In this document: in pieces, positions 16,533 to 25,696 of the stretch | Position numbering within the stretch: position 1 is the first letter of the stretch | Layout: each line of letters starts with the position of its first letter | NCBI RefSeq assembly: GCF_947488715.1 | Contig: NZ_CANLAG010000002.1 | Coordinates: forward strand, 669,375-733,374 | Source of the DNA: an uncultured Tateyamaria sp. | Lineage (GTDB): Bacteria > Pseudomonadota > Alphaproteobacteria > Rhodobacterales > Rhodobacteraceae | DNA length: 64,000 nt | Direction: 5' to 3' | Notes under the pieces: generated by a model | What the model was told of the DNA's origin: nothing | What the model saw: the letters and a program-made list of their open reading frames with translations, nothing else | The model's database searches: none | Position numbers and translations under genes: made by a program

Positions 16533-17416
16533 GTTGCAAATTCCTCTTTCGCACCGTTGAAAAATTCCATCACCGCAGCCTGATCCTCGCCGCCCAAACC
16601 GGCGGCCGTCAGCATGCGGTGAATTTCGGCGCACAGGCCGGTCATGGGCATCGACGTCCCGGTTTGGCGGGCCAAGTCATTGACCGCATTCAGGTCCTTG
16701 ACCATGTTGTCGATCCGGCCCGTCCTGCGGTAATCCTTGGCGGCAAAACGCGGCAGGTATTCTTGCAGCAGCGCCGAATCCGCGCGCCCACCCTTGAGAG
16801 CTTGCGGGATTTTTTCTGCGTCCACGCCTGCGTCCAGTGCCAATTGCGTGGCCTCTGCCACGGCAAGAAAACCCAACCCACACAGGACCTGATTGATCAG
16901 CTTTGTGGTTTGCCCGGCTCCTGACGGCCCCATGTGCGTATAATTCGACGCCACGTGTTTCAGCGCCTGGTGCGCACGCGCCACATCGTCAGGCGCACCA
17001 CCTGCCATCAATGTCAGCTCACCGATCAACGCCTTTGGCGCACCACCGGACAGCGGGCTGTCGACCCATGCCAACCCGCGTTCAGCAGCCATTTTTGCGA
17101 ATTTGCGCGTCGCATCAGGTTCGATGGATGACATGTCGATGATCACCGTGCCTTCGGCGGCGCCCTCCACGATGCCGTCCTTGCCAAACGCGGCAAGGCC
17201 AACGATGCGAGACGCGTTCAGACTGGTGATGACAAAATCCACGTCGCGGGCTGCCTCGGCGGCAGTGGTCGCCGCAACCGCACCCTTTTCGACCAACGCG
17301 GCAACACGGTCCGCATCGAGGTCAAACACCTTGAGCGTATTGCCGGTTTCCAGCAGGCGCGTTCCGATGGCACCACCCATGGCACCGGCACCGATCAGTG
17401 CAATCTTTTCACTCAT
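16529..17416 (-). CDS. NAD(P)-dependent beta-hydroxyacid dehydrogenase (3-hydroxyisobutyrate dehydrogenase family)
   Basis: A 295-residue enzyme with an N-terminal Rossmann motif GAGAMGGAIGTRLLETG, the substrate motif DSPLSGGAPKA near residue 118, and the catalytic lysine segment GAGQTTKLINQ near residue 168, all hallmarks of the 3-HIBDH/tartronate-semialdehyde reductase family. It is coupled by ATGA overlaps to gntK upstream and to the small barrel protein downstream. In a gluconate/idonate operon it may reduce or oxidise a related hydroxyacid such as L-idonate or glycerate-type products. The substrate is not determinable here. Confidence 0.87.
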   Translation of the reverse strand: MSEKIALIGAGAMGGAIGTRLLETGNTLKVFDLDADRVAALVEKGAVAATTAAEAARDVDFVITSLNASRIVGLAAFGKDGIVEGAAEGTVIIDMSSIEPDATRKFAKMAAERGLAWVDSPLSGGAPKALIGELTLMAGGAPDDVARAHQALKHVASNYTHMGPSGAGQTTKLINQVLCGLGFLAVAEATQLALDAGVDAEKIPQALKGGRADSALLQEYLPRFAAKDYRRTGRIDNMVKDLNAVNDLARQTGTSMPMTGLCAEIHRMLTAAGLGGEDQAAVMEFFNGAKEEFAT

Positions 17417-17913
17417 ATCATTGTCCCCCGGACGTATTCTTCGGATTGCGCGACGACCTCGTCATACGGGCGGGCGATGTCGATCTCGCTGCCCCATTCA
17501 CCGGCCTCCAGCCGTTCCAGCGTCGCGAACTGACTGTCGAGCAACGAGGGCGGCATGAAATGACCGGGGCGCGAAGCAACGCGCTGGCTCAACACATCCT
17601 TGGGTGCGTCGAGGTGCAGGAAATGCACCGGCTCATCGACTTCTTCGCGGATCCAGTCGCGGTATCTCCGCTTGAGCGCAGAACATCCGACGACAACCGC
17701 GCCATCATATTTCGCCATCAACCGACCGACATCCGCCAACCAGGGCGCGCGGTCCGCGTCGTCCAGCGGTGTGCCGCGTGTCATCTTGTCGATATTGCAT
17801 TTCGGATGCAGGTCATCTCCATCGACAAAAGTCACATTGCACGTTGCCGAAAGCGCGGTCCCGACCGACGACTTGCCACAGCCGGACACCCCCATGAGGA
17901 CATAGCACCGCAT
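17413..17913 (-). CDS. gntK: Gluconokinase
   Basis: Phosphorylates D-gluconate with ATP to 6-phosphogluconate, the entry to the Entner-Doudoroff and pentose phosphate routes. The 166-residue length is typical. It has Walker A MGVSGCGKSS (residues 7-16), then FVDGDDLHPKCNIDKMTRGTPLDDADRAPWL (given here in overlapping pieces: DGDDLHP and GTPLDDADRAPWL), the GntK signature. VVGCSALKRRYRDWIRE is the expected basic segment. It overlaps both neighbours by one to four bases (TGATG and ATGA). The assignment is firm. Confidence 0.95.
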   Translation of the reverse strand: MRCYVLMGVSGCGKSSVGTALSATCNVTFVDGDDLHPKCNIDKMTRGTPLDDADRAPWLADVGRLMAKYDGAVVVGCSALKRRYRDWIREEVDEPVHFLHLDAPKDVLSQRVASRPGHFMPPSLLDSQFATLERLEAGEWGSEIDIARPYDEVVAQSEEYVRGTMI

Positions 17914-18677
17914 CAGAGCGACGCCGTGATGCCGCCGTCGACGTACAGCGTGTGACCGTTGACAAAGCTTGAGGCCTGAGACGACAGGAACACGGCTGCC
18001 CCCACCAGTTCATCCACTTGGCCCCAGCGCCCTGCGGGCGTCCGTTTTTCCAACCAGGCCGAGAATTCCGGGTCAGCAACGAGCGCCGCATTGAGCGGAG
18101 TGTCGAAATACCCTGGCGCGATTGCGTTGCACTGCAGACCGTGCTTGGCCCAGTCGGTGGCCATCCCTTTGGTCAGGTTTGCCACTGCGCCCTTGGTCGC
18201 CGTGTAAGGCGCGATGCCGGGCCGGGCCAAGGCCGTTTGAACCGAAGCGATATTGATGATCTTGCCAGCGCCGCGCGCGATCATGTGGCGGGCGACGGCC
18301 TGACCCACGTGGAAAACGCTGGCGATATTGGTTTGCAACAGACGCTCGAACGCATCAGCGGGAAAGTTCTCCAACTCGGTCCGGTGCTGCATGCCTGCGT
18401 TGTTGATCAGGATGTCGATTGGTCCGCTGTCCGCCTCGAAGGCGTCGATGGCGGCACGCACGCCGTTGTGGTCGGTTGCGTCGAACGCCACCGCGTCGAC
18501 AGTGTGACCGGCGGCACGCATGGTGTCCGCTGCCGCTGACAACTTGGCTGTGTCGCGACCGTTCAAAACGATCTGTGCACCCGCCTGCGCCAACCCTTGG
18601 GCCAAGGCAAAGCCGATCCCTTGCGAGGACCCGGTGATCAGGGCGCGGCGGCCCGAAAGCGAAAAGAGCGTGGACAT
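17913..18677 (-). CDS. idnO: SDR oxidoreductase, gluconate 5-dehydrogenase (5-keto-D-gluconate reductase) type
   Basis: A 254-residue short-chain dehydrogenase: cofactor motif TGSSQGIG (about residues 17-24), NNAG, catalytic Ser in NIASVQ and YTATK. In the idonate pathway IdnO reduces 5-ketogluconate to D-gluconate, and the flanking gntK and idnD make that role the best fit. The ATG at 18677 (MSTLFSLSGRRALITG) has GGAG 7 bases upstream. The frame open to 18752 would cover the operators. It is the first gene of the minus-strand operon. Confidence 0.85.
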   Translation of the reverse strand: MSTLFSLSGRRALITGSSQGIGFALAQGLAQAGAQIVLNGRDTAKLSAAADTMRAAGHTVDAVAFDATDHNGVRAAIDAFEADSGPIDILINNAGMQHRTELENFPADAFERLLQTNIASVFHVGQAVARHMIARGAGKIINIASVQTALARPGIAPYTATKGAVANLTKGMATDWAKHGLQCNAIAPGYFDTPLNAALVADPEFSAWLEKRTPAGRWGQVDELVGAAVFLSSQASSFVNGHTLYVDGGITASL

Positions 18678-18723
18678 GGAATTCTCCGGGTCTGTGCGGC
18701 CGGCGGGATTGACGTTGGCCTTC

Positions 18724-18752
18724 TGATACCGATAACATGATACCGATAACAT
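18724..18752. promoter_or_regulatory. Tandem GntR/IdnR-like operators between idnO and idnD
   Basis: TGATACCGATAACAT occurs twice head to tail (18724-18738 and 18738-18752) with a 14-base period. Each unit is an imperfect palindrome with central CG, of the general form TGNTANCGNTANCA expected for GntR-type LacI proteins. It lies 47 bases before idnO and 120 before idnD, so it can serve both divergent genes. Confidence 0.75.
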
Positions 18753-18871
18753 CGCCTGTCAATCGGTGAATCGCAACTTCTGTTGAACACTTCCCGCGCC
18801 CCAAGGTACGGTCTGGACGTAACGGGGGACGTGCGTCACCATCACTGTGCATACCTTTGAAAGGGACACTC

Positions 18872-19900
18872 ATGAAAGTCATCGTTGCGCATGCCGCCAA
18901 GGATCTCAGGGTCGAAACACGCGACCTGCCCTCGCCCGGTGTGGGCCAAGTGCGGATCAAGATGGCGGCGGGCGGCATCTGTGGCTCTGACCTGCATTAC
19001 TACAACCACGGCGGGTTCGGTGCGATCCGGCTGCGAGAGCCGATGATTCTCGGCCATGAGGTCGCGGGGCATGTGGACGCGGTAGGCGACGGCGTGGACG
19101 CGCCCACGCCCGGAACACTGGTCGCCATTTCGCCATCGCGTCCCTGTGGCACATGCGAATATTGCACCAAGGGCGCGCAAAACCATTGCCTCAACATGCG
19201 GTTTTACGGCTCGGCCATGCCGTTTCCGCACATTCAGGGCGCGTTCCGCGAGTACATCGTCGCCGATGTCGCGCAATGCGCGGATGCGGGCGATCTGACC
19301 CCTGGCGAGGCCGCGATGGCCGAACCTTTGGCCGTGGTGCTGCACGCCGCCCGCCAGGCAGGCGACTTGATGGGCAAACGGGTTCTTGTCACCGGGTGTG
19401 GCCCCATCGGCCTTTTGGCCGTGCTGGTCGCGCGCGCGGCGGGTGCTGTGGACATTGCCGCGACAGACATCTCGGATTTCACACTTGGCAAAGCGCGCGA
19501 CGTTGGCGCGGATGCCACGGCAAACGTCGCCACAACGGCTGACCCGCTTGAAAAATACACCGCGAACAAAGGACACTTTGACGTTCTGTTTGAGTGTTCG
19601 GGGGTCGCATCTGCCTTGGCCTCTGCGGTCCCTGCCCTGCGGCCGGGAGCGACGATTGTGCAACTGGGACTGGGTGGCGACATGACCCTGCCGATGCAGG
19701 CCATGACCGCCAAGGAACTTCAGCTCAAAGGATCATTCCGGTTCCACGCGGAGTTCTTTACCGCCGTTGAAATGATGCGCACCGGACGGCTGAACGTGAA
19801 ACCGCTGATCACCCATCAGATCGAGATGGATGACGCACAGGCGGCGTTTGAGCTTGCCTCGGACCGCAGTCAGGCCATCAAGGTGAACGTGACGTTCTGA
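18872..19900 (+). CDS. idnD: L-idonate 5-dehydrogenase, zinc-dependent MDR family
   Basis: Oxidises L-idonate to 5-keto-D-gluconate with NAD(P). The 342-residue protein has the catalytic zinc ligands in GGICGSDLHYY (Cys near 38) and GHEVAGHV (His-Glu near 64), a structural zinc loop CGTCEYCTKGAQNHC with four cysteines, and the Rossmann motif GCGPIGLLAV near residue 175. The spacing SDLHYYNHGGFG is typical of IdnD. ATG 18872 follows GAAAGGGA. An in-frame ATG at 18857 is less well placed. It is divergent from the idnO-gntK operon, sharing the tandem operator. Confidence 0.92.
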   Translation: MKVIVAHAAKDLRVETRDLPSPGVGQVRIKMAAGGICGSDLHYYNHGGFGAIRLREPMILGHEVAGHVDAVGDGVDAPTPGTLVAISPSRPCGTCEYCTKGAQNHCLNMRFYGSAMPFPHIQGAFREYIVADVAQCADAGDLTPGEAAMAEPLAVVLHAARQAGDLMGKRVLVTGCGPIGLLAVLVARAAGAVDIAATDISDFTLGKARDVGADATANVATTADPLEKYTANKGHFDVLFECSGVASALASAVPALRPGATIVQLGLGGDMTLPMQAMTAKELQLKGSFRFHAEFFTAVEMMRTGRLNVKPLITHQIEMDDAQAAFELASDRSQAIKVNVTF

Positions 19901-19911
19901 CGGGACACGCA

Positions 19912-21105
19912 TCAGGTGACACGCGACACCGTTTGGTACTTTGGCTCACGCCAAGCTTCGGTTGTCATCACGTTCTCAAGAATCTCAGCGGCGCGGACCA
20001 CATCCGCCTCGCTGATATAGAGCGGTGTGAACCCAAAGCGCATGATGTTGGGCTGCCTGAAATCGCCGATGACGCCGCGATCAATCAAGGCCTGCATGGC
20101 GGGATAGCCGTGTTGAAATGCAAATGACACCTGTGACCCGCGCATATTTGGATCACGCGGCGATGCAAGCGTCAGCATCGGGCAACGGGCCTCGACCTCG
20201 CTGATGAACCGCTCTGACAACTGAATGGACGCGGCCCTGATATCGCGCAGGTCAACGCCGTCCCAAACGTCCAACGCGGCGTCGAGTATCGATAATTGAA
20301 CCACGGACGGCGTCCCCACACGCAGCCGTTCGGTCGACATGGCGGGGCGGTAGTGCCGCTCCATCGCAAATGGCGCGTCGTGGCCCAGCCAACCCGACAA
20401 AACCGGTTGCAGGTCCAGCACAATGTCAGGTCGCACATAGATGAAGGCCGGCGCACCGGGTCCGCCATTGAGGTACTTGTACGTACACCCCACCGCAAAT
20501 TCCGCGTTGCTGGCCGTCAGGTCAACAGGCAGTGCGCCTGCGCTGTGCGCGAGGTCCCAGATCATTACGGCGCCCGCGTCATGCACGGCTTGCGTCACCG
20601 CCTGCATGTCGTGCAGTCGGCCAGTGCGGTAATCCACATGGGTCAACATGACCACAGCCACGTCGTCTGTCAGCTCTGACAGAACGTCCTCAGGCGCGGG
20701 AGTTTTGAGAACGTAGCCTTTGTCCAGAGTGCGGATCAGGCCCTCGGCCATGTACAGGTCCGTAGGAAAGTTACCGTCGTCCGACAGGATCACCCGCCGA
20801 TCGGGCCGCATGTTGAGGGCCGCAGCCAGCGCCTGATAAACCTTGATCGACAAGGTATCGCCCGTTGCCACAGAGCCGTCCGCCGCACCAATCAGCCCGG
20901 CAATCCGCGACCCGACCTTGGCTGGCAACGCCATCCACCCGGCGGAGTTCCACGCTCGGATCAACTGGTCACCCCACTCACGTGCAATGACTTCGGATGC
21001 GCGCGCACCCGCGTGTTTCGGCAGTGGCCCTAGCGAGTTGCCATCGAGATAGATCAGATCCTCGGGCAGCTCGAAGAGGTCGGGTCTTGGAAGATGTGTT
21101 GCCAT
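19912..21105 (-). CDS. kynU: Kynureninase
   Basis: PLP enzyme cleaving L-kynurenine to anthranilate and L-alanine. The 397-residue length is standard. It begins LFELPEDLIYLDGNSLGPLP, the family N-terminal motif. HVDYRTGRLHDM and WDLAHSAGALPVDL surround the cofactor pocket, and the PLP lysine is in GCTYKYLNGGPGAPAF near residue 229. The gene follows kynA with a one-base gap and converges on idnD. Together the pair degrades tryptophan; no kynB formamidase is adjacent. Confidence 0.95.
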   Translation of the reverse strand: MATHLPRPDLFELPEDLIYLDGNSLGPLPKHAGARASEVIAREWGDQLIRAWNSAGWMALPAKVGSRIAGLIGAADGSVATGDTLSIKVYQALAAALNMRPDRRVILSDDGNFPTDLYMAEGLIRTLDKGYVLKTPAPEDVLSELTDDVAVVMLTHVDYRTGRLHDMQAVTQAVHDAGAVMIWDLAHSAGALPVDLTASNAEFAVGCTYKYLNGGPGAPAFIYVRPDIVLDLQPVLSGWLGHDAPFAMERHYRPAMSTERLRVGTPSVVQLSILDAALDVWDGVDLRDIRAASIQLSERFISEVEARCPMLTLASPRDPNMRGSQVSFAFQHGYPAMQALIDRGVIGDFRQPNIMRFGFTPLYISEADVVRAAEILENVMTTEAWREPKYQTVSRVT

Positions 21106-21106
21106 G

Positions 21107-21946
21107 TCAAAGCTCTCCGCGCAGATGCCAAAGTTCAGGGAACAGTTCGACCTCTAGCATGCGGCGCAGGTATTGCACGCCGGATGTGCCGCCAGTGCCG
21201 CGCTTGAAGCCGATAATGCGTTCGACCGTTGTCACGTGATTGAACCGCCAGCGGCGAAAGTAGTCTTCGAGATCGACAAGCTTTTCCGCCAATTCGTATA
21301 AGGACCAATAGGTTGCGACATCTTCGTAAACCACTTTCCACCGCGCCTGGATCGCCGGATCGTGTGCGTGGGGTGCATCAAGTGTGGGCGTTGGTGGCTG
21401 TGCATCTGGGCCATCGAGGCTGTGATACAAATGGTCAATCACTGCGTCATATAGGCTGGGACGCGCCAGTTCGGCCATCAAGGTCGCGTGGGCCTCTGGC
21501 ACATGAGCGTGAGGGGCCATCATGTTTGGATTGCGGTTGCCGAGGATGAACTCAATCAACCGGTATTGATGCGACTGAAACCCTGACGATGGGCCCAGGC
21601 TTTCCCGGAATGTCGTGTAGTCAGCAGGCGTCATGGTGCGCAAAACGTCCCACGCGCTGTTGAGCTGTTCAAAGATGCGGCTGACCCGTGCCAGCATCTT
21701 GAACATATGGCTCATATTGCCCGCGATCAGCGCGTCGCGCGCCGCATTCATTTCGTGGATTGCCAGTTTCATCCACAGCTCACTGGTCTGGTGCTGGATG
21801 ATGAAAAGCAATTCGTCATGCGCCGGGCTGAGCGGATGCTGTTGCGTCAGCAAAGCATCCAGATGCAGGTAGTCGCCATAGGACATGGCGTCCTTGAACT
21901 GCATCTTGGCGCCTTCCTCACTCGGATCATAGGCATTGCCGCTCAT
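21107..21946 (-). CDS. kynA: Tryptophan 2,3-dioxygenase
   Basis: Haem enzyme opening the indole ring of L-tryptophan to N-formylkynurenine. The protein is 279 residues. Family landmarks are visible: FIIQHQTSELWMKL with the distal histidine, FQSHQYRLIEFILGNRN with the substrate-binding arginine, and RFNHVTTVERIIGFKRGTGG with the proximal haem histidine. The ATG at 21946 (MSGNAYDPSEEG) has GGGGGAAG in front. An in-frame start at 21979 is possible but lacks a ribosome site. First gene of the kynA-kynU pair. Confidence 0.95.
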   Translation of the reverse strand: MSGNAYDPSEEGAKMQFKDAMSYGDYLHLDALLTQQHPLSPAHDELLFIIQHQTSELWMKLAIHEMNAARDALIAGNMSHMFKMLARVSRIFEQLNSAWDVLRTMTPADYTTFRESLGPSSGFQSHQYRLIEFILGNRNPNMMAPHAHVPEAHATLMAELARPSLYDAVIDHLYHSLDGPDAQPPTPTLDAPHAHDPAIQARWKVVYEDVATYWSLYELAEKLVDLEDYFRRWRFNHVTTVERIIGFKRGTGGTSGVQYLRRMLEVELFPELWHLRGEL

Positions 21947-22092
21947 GTCTTCCCCCTTCACCTGTCGCGCCATTTTCACGCTCGACCGCGCAACTGCAAG
22001 GGTGAGTGGCCGGGATCACTGACAAATCGCAGCCCGGCTTGCACCACTTGGCTGGCCGGTCCAATGTAATCGCATTGAAACCAGAGTGCGCC

Positions 22093-22860
22093 ATGGATCT
22101 GAAAGACAAAACTATCGTCGTTACCGGAGCCGCCAGCGGGATCGGGCGCGCACTGTGCGGGGCCTTCGCAGCCGAAGGTGCAAAACTCATCGTTTGTGCT
22201 GATCTTGATGCTGAGGGTTCAAGTTCTGTATCTCAAAAGATCAATGGCTTGTCATACGCAGTTGATGTTTCAAACGAAGATGAAATCGCAAGCCTTGTCG
22301 ATACCGTTGAAAACGAACACGGCCCGATTGACCTCTTCTGCTCAAACGCCGGGGTTCTTGTCGAAGGCGGTGTCGAAACACCCGATGCAGACTGGCAGCG
22401 GCTGTGGGATATCAACGTTATGGCGCATGTCTGGGCGGCCCGGCATGTCGTGCCTCGAATGACAGCCAGAGGCGGTGGCTATTTGTTGAATACGGCATCA
22501 GCCGCCGGGCTTTTGAACCAGATCGGGTCGGCCCCTTACGGTGTGACAAAACACGCGGCGGTCGGGTTGGCGGAGTGGTTGGCCATGACACACGGGGACG
22601 CGGGCATCAAAGTGTCCGTGCTTTGCCCTCAGGCAGTGCGCACGGCCATGACGGATGGGTTCGAGGAACACGTGGCCGCCATCGACGGCATGTTGGAGCC
22701 GGAGGATGCGGCACGCGCCTGTGTCGACGCCATCAAGGCCGAGCAATTCCTCGTGCTGCCGCATGCCAACGTACTAGATTACATGCGTCACAAAACGGCT
22801 GACTATGATCGCTGGATCGCAGGGATGCGCAAACTCAATCGGATTTACGGCAACGGCTGA
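22093..22860 (+). CDS. SDR-family oxidoreductase
   Basis: A 255-residue classical short-chain dehydrogenase: TGAASGIGRAL cofactor motif (about residues 12-22), CSNAGVL, catalytic serine in LLNTASAAGLL and tyrosine-lysine in YGVTKHA. The C-terminal tail (LDYMRHKTADYDRWIAGMRKLNR) is characteristic of a broad, poorly defined SDR group. It is divergent from kynA and converges with tesB. The codon pattern near its 5' end is somewhat less GC-rich than its neighbours'. The substrate is unknown. Confidence 0.87.
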   Translation: MDLKDKTIVVTGAASGIGRALCGAFAAEGAKLIVCADLDAEGSSSVSQKINGLSYAVDVSNEDEIASLVDTVENEHGPIDLFCSNAGVLVEGGVETPDADWQRLWDINVMAHVWAARHVVPRMTARGGGYLLNTASAAGLLNQIGSAPYGVTKHAAVGLAEWLAMTHGDAGIKVSVLCPQAVRTAMTDGFEEHVAAIDGMLEPEDAARACVDAIKAEQFLVLPHANVLDYMRHKTADYDRWIAGMRKLNRIYGNG

Positions 22861-22864
22861 CCCG

Positions 22865-23734
22865 TCAGGTCTTGGGTGTAACGGGCCGGATCAAACCCTC
22901 TTGGGCAACTGACGCGACCAGCGTCCCGTTGCGGTCGTAAATCATACCTCGGTTAAACCCACGCCCCCCGCCGGACCACGGGCTGTCCATTGCATAGAGA
23001 TGCCAGTCGCAGAACTCTGCTGGCGCATGGAACCACATCGCGTGATCGAGGCTTGCGGCCATGACCCGCCCGGTGAACCAGGTTTGCCCATGCGGACGCA
23101 GCGCCGTGCCAAGCAGGTTCAGATCCGACGCATAAGCAAGCAGGCAATGCTGCAATTGCGGGCTGATCCCGCGGGCTGCGGCCATGCGAAACCACAGATG
23201 GCTTTGGTCCGCGACAGGTTCAGGCGTAAAGAAGTCGCGCGGTGCGACCTCACGAATATCGATGGGCCGGGGCCGCAGGAATTCGTCATGGTATTTTTCC
23301 GGTATCTTGTCCAGAACCTGACGCCGCAGCGTGTTGCGATCGGCCAGATGATCCGGTGCCTCAACCTCTGGCATTGGGTGCTGGTGATGCCACCCGTCCT
23401 CTGCGACATGAAAGGACGCAGACATGTTCAAAATCTGCCGTCCGTGTTGAATGGCAACAACCCGCCGCGTGGTAAAGCTGCCGCCGTCGCGGGCGCGGTC
23501 GACCTGATAAACGACAGGTATCTCCGGATCACCCGGACGAATGAAATAGGCGTGCAGGCTATGGCACAACCGATCCTCGACGGTTTGGTAGGCCGAGGCC
23601 AGCGCCTGTCCAATCACCTGACCGCCAAAGATGCGCGTCGGAGTCTCGCCACCCTGCCCCGTGCCGCGAAACAGATCGACCTCGAGCGGTTCAACAGCCA
23701 GCAGGTTCAGCAGTGTCTCATGGGCGTCGGTCAT
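22865..23734 (-). CDS. tesB: Acyl-CoA thioesterase II
   Basis: Hydrolyses acyl-CoA to free acid and CoA. The 289-residue protein has two hotdog repeats: the N-terminal RIFGGQVIGQALASAYQTV with CHSLHAYFIRPGDP, and the C-terminal LNLLGTALRPHG with SLDHAMWFHAP, which carries the catalytic Asp region. The frame reads far upstream to 24175, but the family N-terminus begins at ATG 23734 (MTDAHETLLNLLAVEPLEV). It lies 35 bases after the serine hydrolase gene, probably in the same transcript. Confidence 0.93.
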   Translation of the reverse strand: MTDAHETLLNLLAVEPLEVDLFRGTGQGGETPTRIFGGQVIGQALASAYQTVEDRLCHSLHAYFIRPGDPEIPVVYQVDRARDGGSFTTRRVVAIQHGRQILNMSASFHVAEDGWHHQHPMPEVEAPDHLADRNTLRRQVLDKIPEKYHDEFLRPRPIDIREVAPRDFFTPEPVADQSHLWFRMAAARGISPQLQHCLLAYASDLNLLGTALRPHGQTWFTGRVMAASLDHAMWFHAPAEFCDWHLYAMDSPWSGGGRGFNRGMIYDRNGTLVASVAQEGLIRPVTPKT

Positions 23735-23769
23735 GGAATGGGCTCCGAATTGGTCCTGCGCTGTGCCTG

Positions 23770-24978
23770 TCACATCAATGCGCCGTGCACTAGTGCCTTC
23801 AACTCTGCCCGCGCAGGATAGCTTGAGGAAGGGCTGAGTTGGGTAAAGAAAACGACGCTCAGGTCGTGGGCGCGGTCCACCCAAAAGAACGTAGAGGCCA
23901 TGCCGCCCCAACTGAAATCGCCCAAGGATGACGGCACGCGGCTGCGCGCGGGGTTGATCACAACCGCCCCGCCGATGCCAAAGCCCATGCCATCCATCGG
24001 TTGCTCGGCAAAACTTGCCGGACCCAGACTGGCGATGTCGCCGGACAGATGGTTCGACATCATAAAGTCTGCTGTGGCGGGCGATACAAGGCCACCACCA
24101 CCCATGCGCAAGCACTCCGCAAAGCGCATGTAGTCGTCCAGCGTGCCAACCAGACCACCGCCGCCACTGAGGCATGTGGCGCCCAGAAACGGGGACGCGT
24201 CGGCACTGTCGACCTGTCGTAATGTGTCAATCCCAGCTGCACCGCCCCCCAAGGCCATCGCATTCCCCGCCAGCGGGGTATACAGGGCCGCAAAACGGTC
24301 CCGTGCGTGCACTGGCACCGAAAATCCCGTCTCGGTCATGCCCAACGGATCAAACACGCGCTCTTGAAGAGCCTGGTCGAGCGGCTTGCCCGTCACGACT
24401 TCGATCACCCGCCCGATCACGTCGATGCCGACGGAGTATTCCCAGCGCTTCCCCGGCGCAAAGGCCAATGGCAACTGTGCCAGTGCCGCACATTGATCCG
24501 CCAAGGTCGAGGCGTTGGGTTTGAACAACAGGTCCTGCGCCGCCATGGCCTGAGGCAGCAGACCGGGATTGAACGGATAGCTGAAGCCGGACTGATGTGT
24601 CAGCAACTGGTGCAAAGTCGGCACCGCAACAAGCTCGACCTGATCGAGATGCTTGGCCCCCGGCACCAAGGCGCAGGGGCTGTCAAATTCGTGCAGAAAA
24701 CGCGACAGCGGCGCATCCAGATGCAACTCGCCTTCTTCAACGAGCATCATCAAAACGAGCGATGTGATCGGCTTGGTCATGGAATAAATGCGCGCCACGG
24801 TTCCCCGGTCAAATAGCGCATCCTTTGTCACGTCACGCACCCCTGCGCCGTGGAAATACGCCTCTTTCCCTCGTTGCTGGATGAGAACGGAGAGCCCGGC
24901 AAACTTGCGCTGCGCCACATAGCGGTCGGCCCACGCACCGATACGTTTCAGGCGGTCGGGGTCCAGTTCCAGCGTCAT
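23770..24978 (-). CDS. Beta-lactamase-family serine hydrolase (class C / EstB-type)
   Basis: A 402-residue cytosolic hydrolase without a signal peptide. The nucleophile motif SMTK (SxxK) is near residue 66, the second motif is WEYSVGID (YxV in place of YxN), and the region SWGGMASTFFWVD stands near the usual third motif. This places it with esterases and peptidases of the class C fold more than with true beta-lactamases. With tesB downstream it may remove ester groups from acyl compounds. The substrate is unknown. Confidence 0.87.
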   Translation of the reverse strand: MTLELDPDRLKRIGAWADRYVAQRKFAGLSVLIQQRGKEAYFHGAGVRDVTKDALFDRGTVARIYSMTKPITSLVLMMLVEEGELHLDAPLSRFLHEFDSPCALVPGAKHLDQVELVAVPTLHQLLTHQSGFSYPFNPGLLPQAMAAQDLLFKPNASTLADQCAALAQLPLAFAPGKRWEYSVGIDVIGRVIEVVTGKPLDQALQERVFDPLGMTETGFSVPVHARDRFAALYTPLAGNAMALGGGAAGIDTLRQVDSADASPFLGATCLSGGGGLVGTLDDYMRFAECLRMGGGGLVSPATADFMMSNHLSGDIASLGPASFAEQPMDGMGFGIGGAVVINPARSRVPSSLGDFSWGGMASTFFWVDRAHDLSVVFFTQLSPSSSYPARAELKALVHGALM

Positions 24979-25081
24979 CGTGGTTTCCCTTGTACATGGT
25001 TGCGCCGCAACGATAGCCGGACCAGACGCCTTGCCAAGTCAATTCACGCGCCGCTACGCTCTAAGCATCAGGAGGAACCGC

Positions 25082-25690
25082 ATGTTGAAACTCTACTTCG
25101 CGCCGCGCAGCCGTGCGGTCCGTGTCGCCTGGATGCTCGAAGAAATGGGGGCCGCATACGAGCTTGTGTCCTATGAACTGGGCGATCCGGCAATGCGCGG
25201 TGCAGACTACCGCGCCATTCACCCGATGGGCCGCGTGCCGGTGCTTGAGGATGGCCCTGTGCGCATCATGGAAAGCGGTGCGATACTGGAATACCTGATC
25301 GCGCGCCACGGAGGCGAAGCATTCAAACCGGCCGCAGACAGCCCGTTTTTCCCCGATTACCTCACCTGGTTGCACTATGCCGAGGGGATGTTGATGCCAC
25401 CCGTCAACTCATACATGGTCGAGACGGTATTCCTGCCCCCGGACAGGCAGTCGGTTGTGCATGCAAAGCGCGCCAAGAAGCTGTTGGGACAGATGCTGGT
25501 TGCCGTCGATCAAGCGTTGGCGGACCGTTCGTTTCTGGCTGGTTCGTTTTCGGCGGCGGATATCATGATGGGGTCAACGGCGATGGCAGCACAAACCATT
25601 GGCGTGGATATGTCCGAGATGCCGCATCTGCGCGACTACATCGACCGCCTCGCGCAGCGTCCGGCCTATGTCAAAGCGTCCAGTCTTTGA
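25082..25690 (+). CDS. Glutathione S-transferase family protein
   Basis: A 202-residue protein with an N-terminal thioredoxin-like GST domain (MLKLYFAPRSRAVRVAWMLEE, then HPMGRVPVLEDG with the cis-proline, then ESGAILEYLI) and an all-helical C-terminal domain (FSAADIMMGSTAMAAQ). The start is fixed by a perfect AGGAGG 8 bases before ATG 25082. An earlier in-frame start at 24980 overlaps the opposite gene and is rejected. It converges with livF, leaving 6 bases between them. Confidence 0.9.
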   Translation: MLKLYFAPRSRAVRVAWMLEEMGAAYELVSYELGDPAMRGADYRAIHPMGRVPVLEDGPVRIMESGAILEYLIARHGGEAFKPAADSPFFPDYLTWLHYAEGMLMPPVNSYMVETVFLPPDRQSVVHAKRAKKLLGQMLVAVDQALADRSFLAGSFSAADIMMGSTAMAAQTIGVDMSEMPHLRDYIDRLAQRPAYVKASSL

Positions 25691-25696
25691 AGGCGG

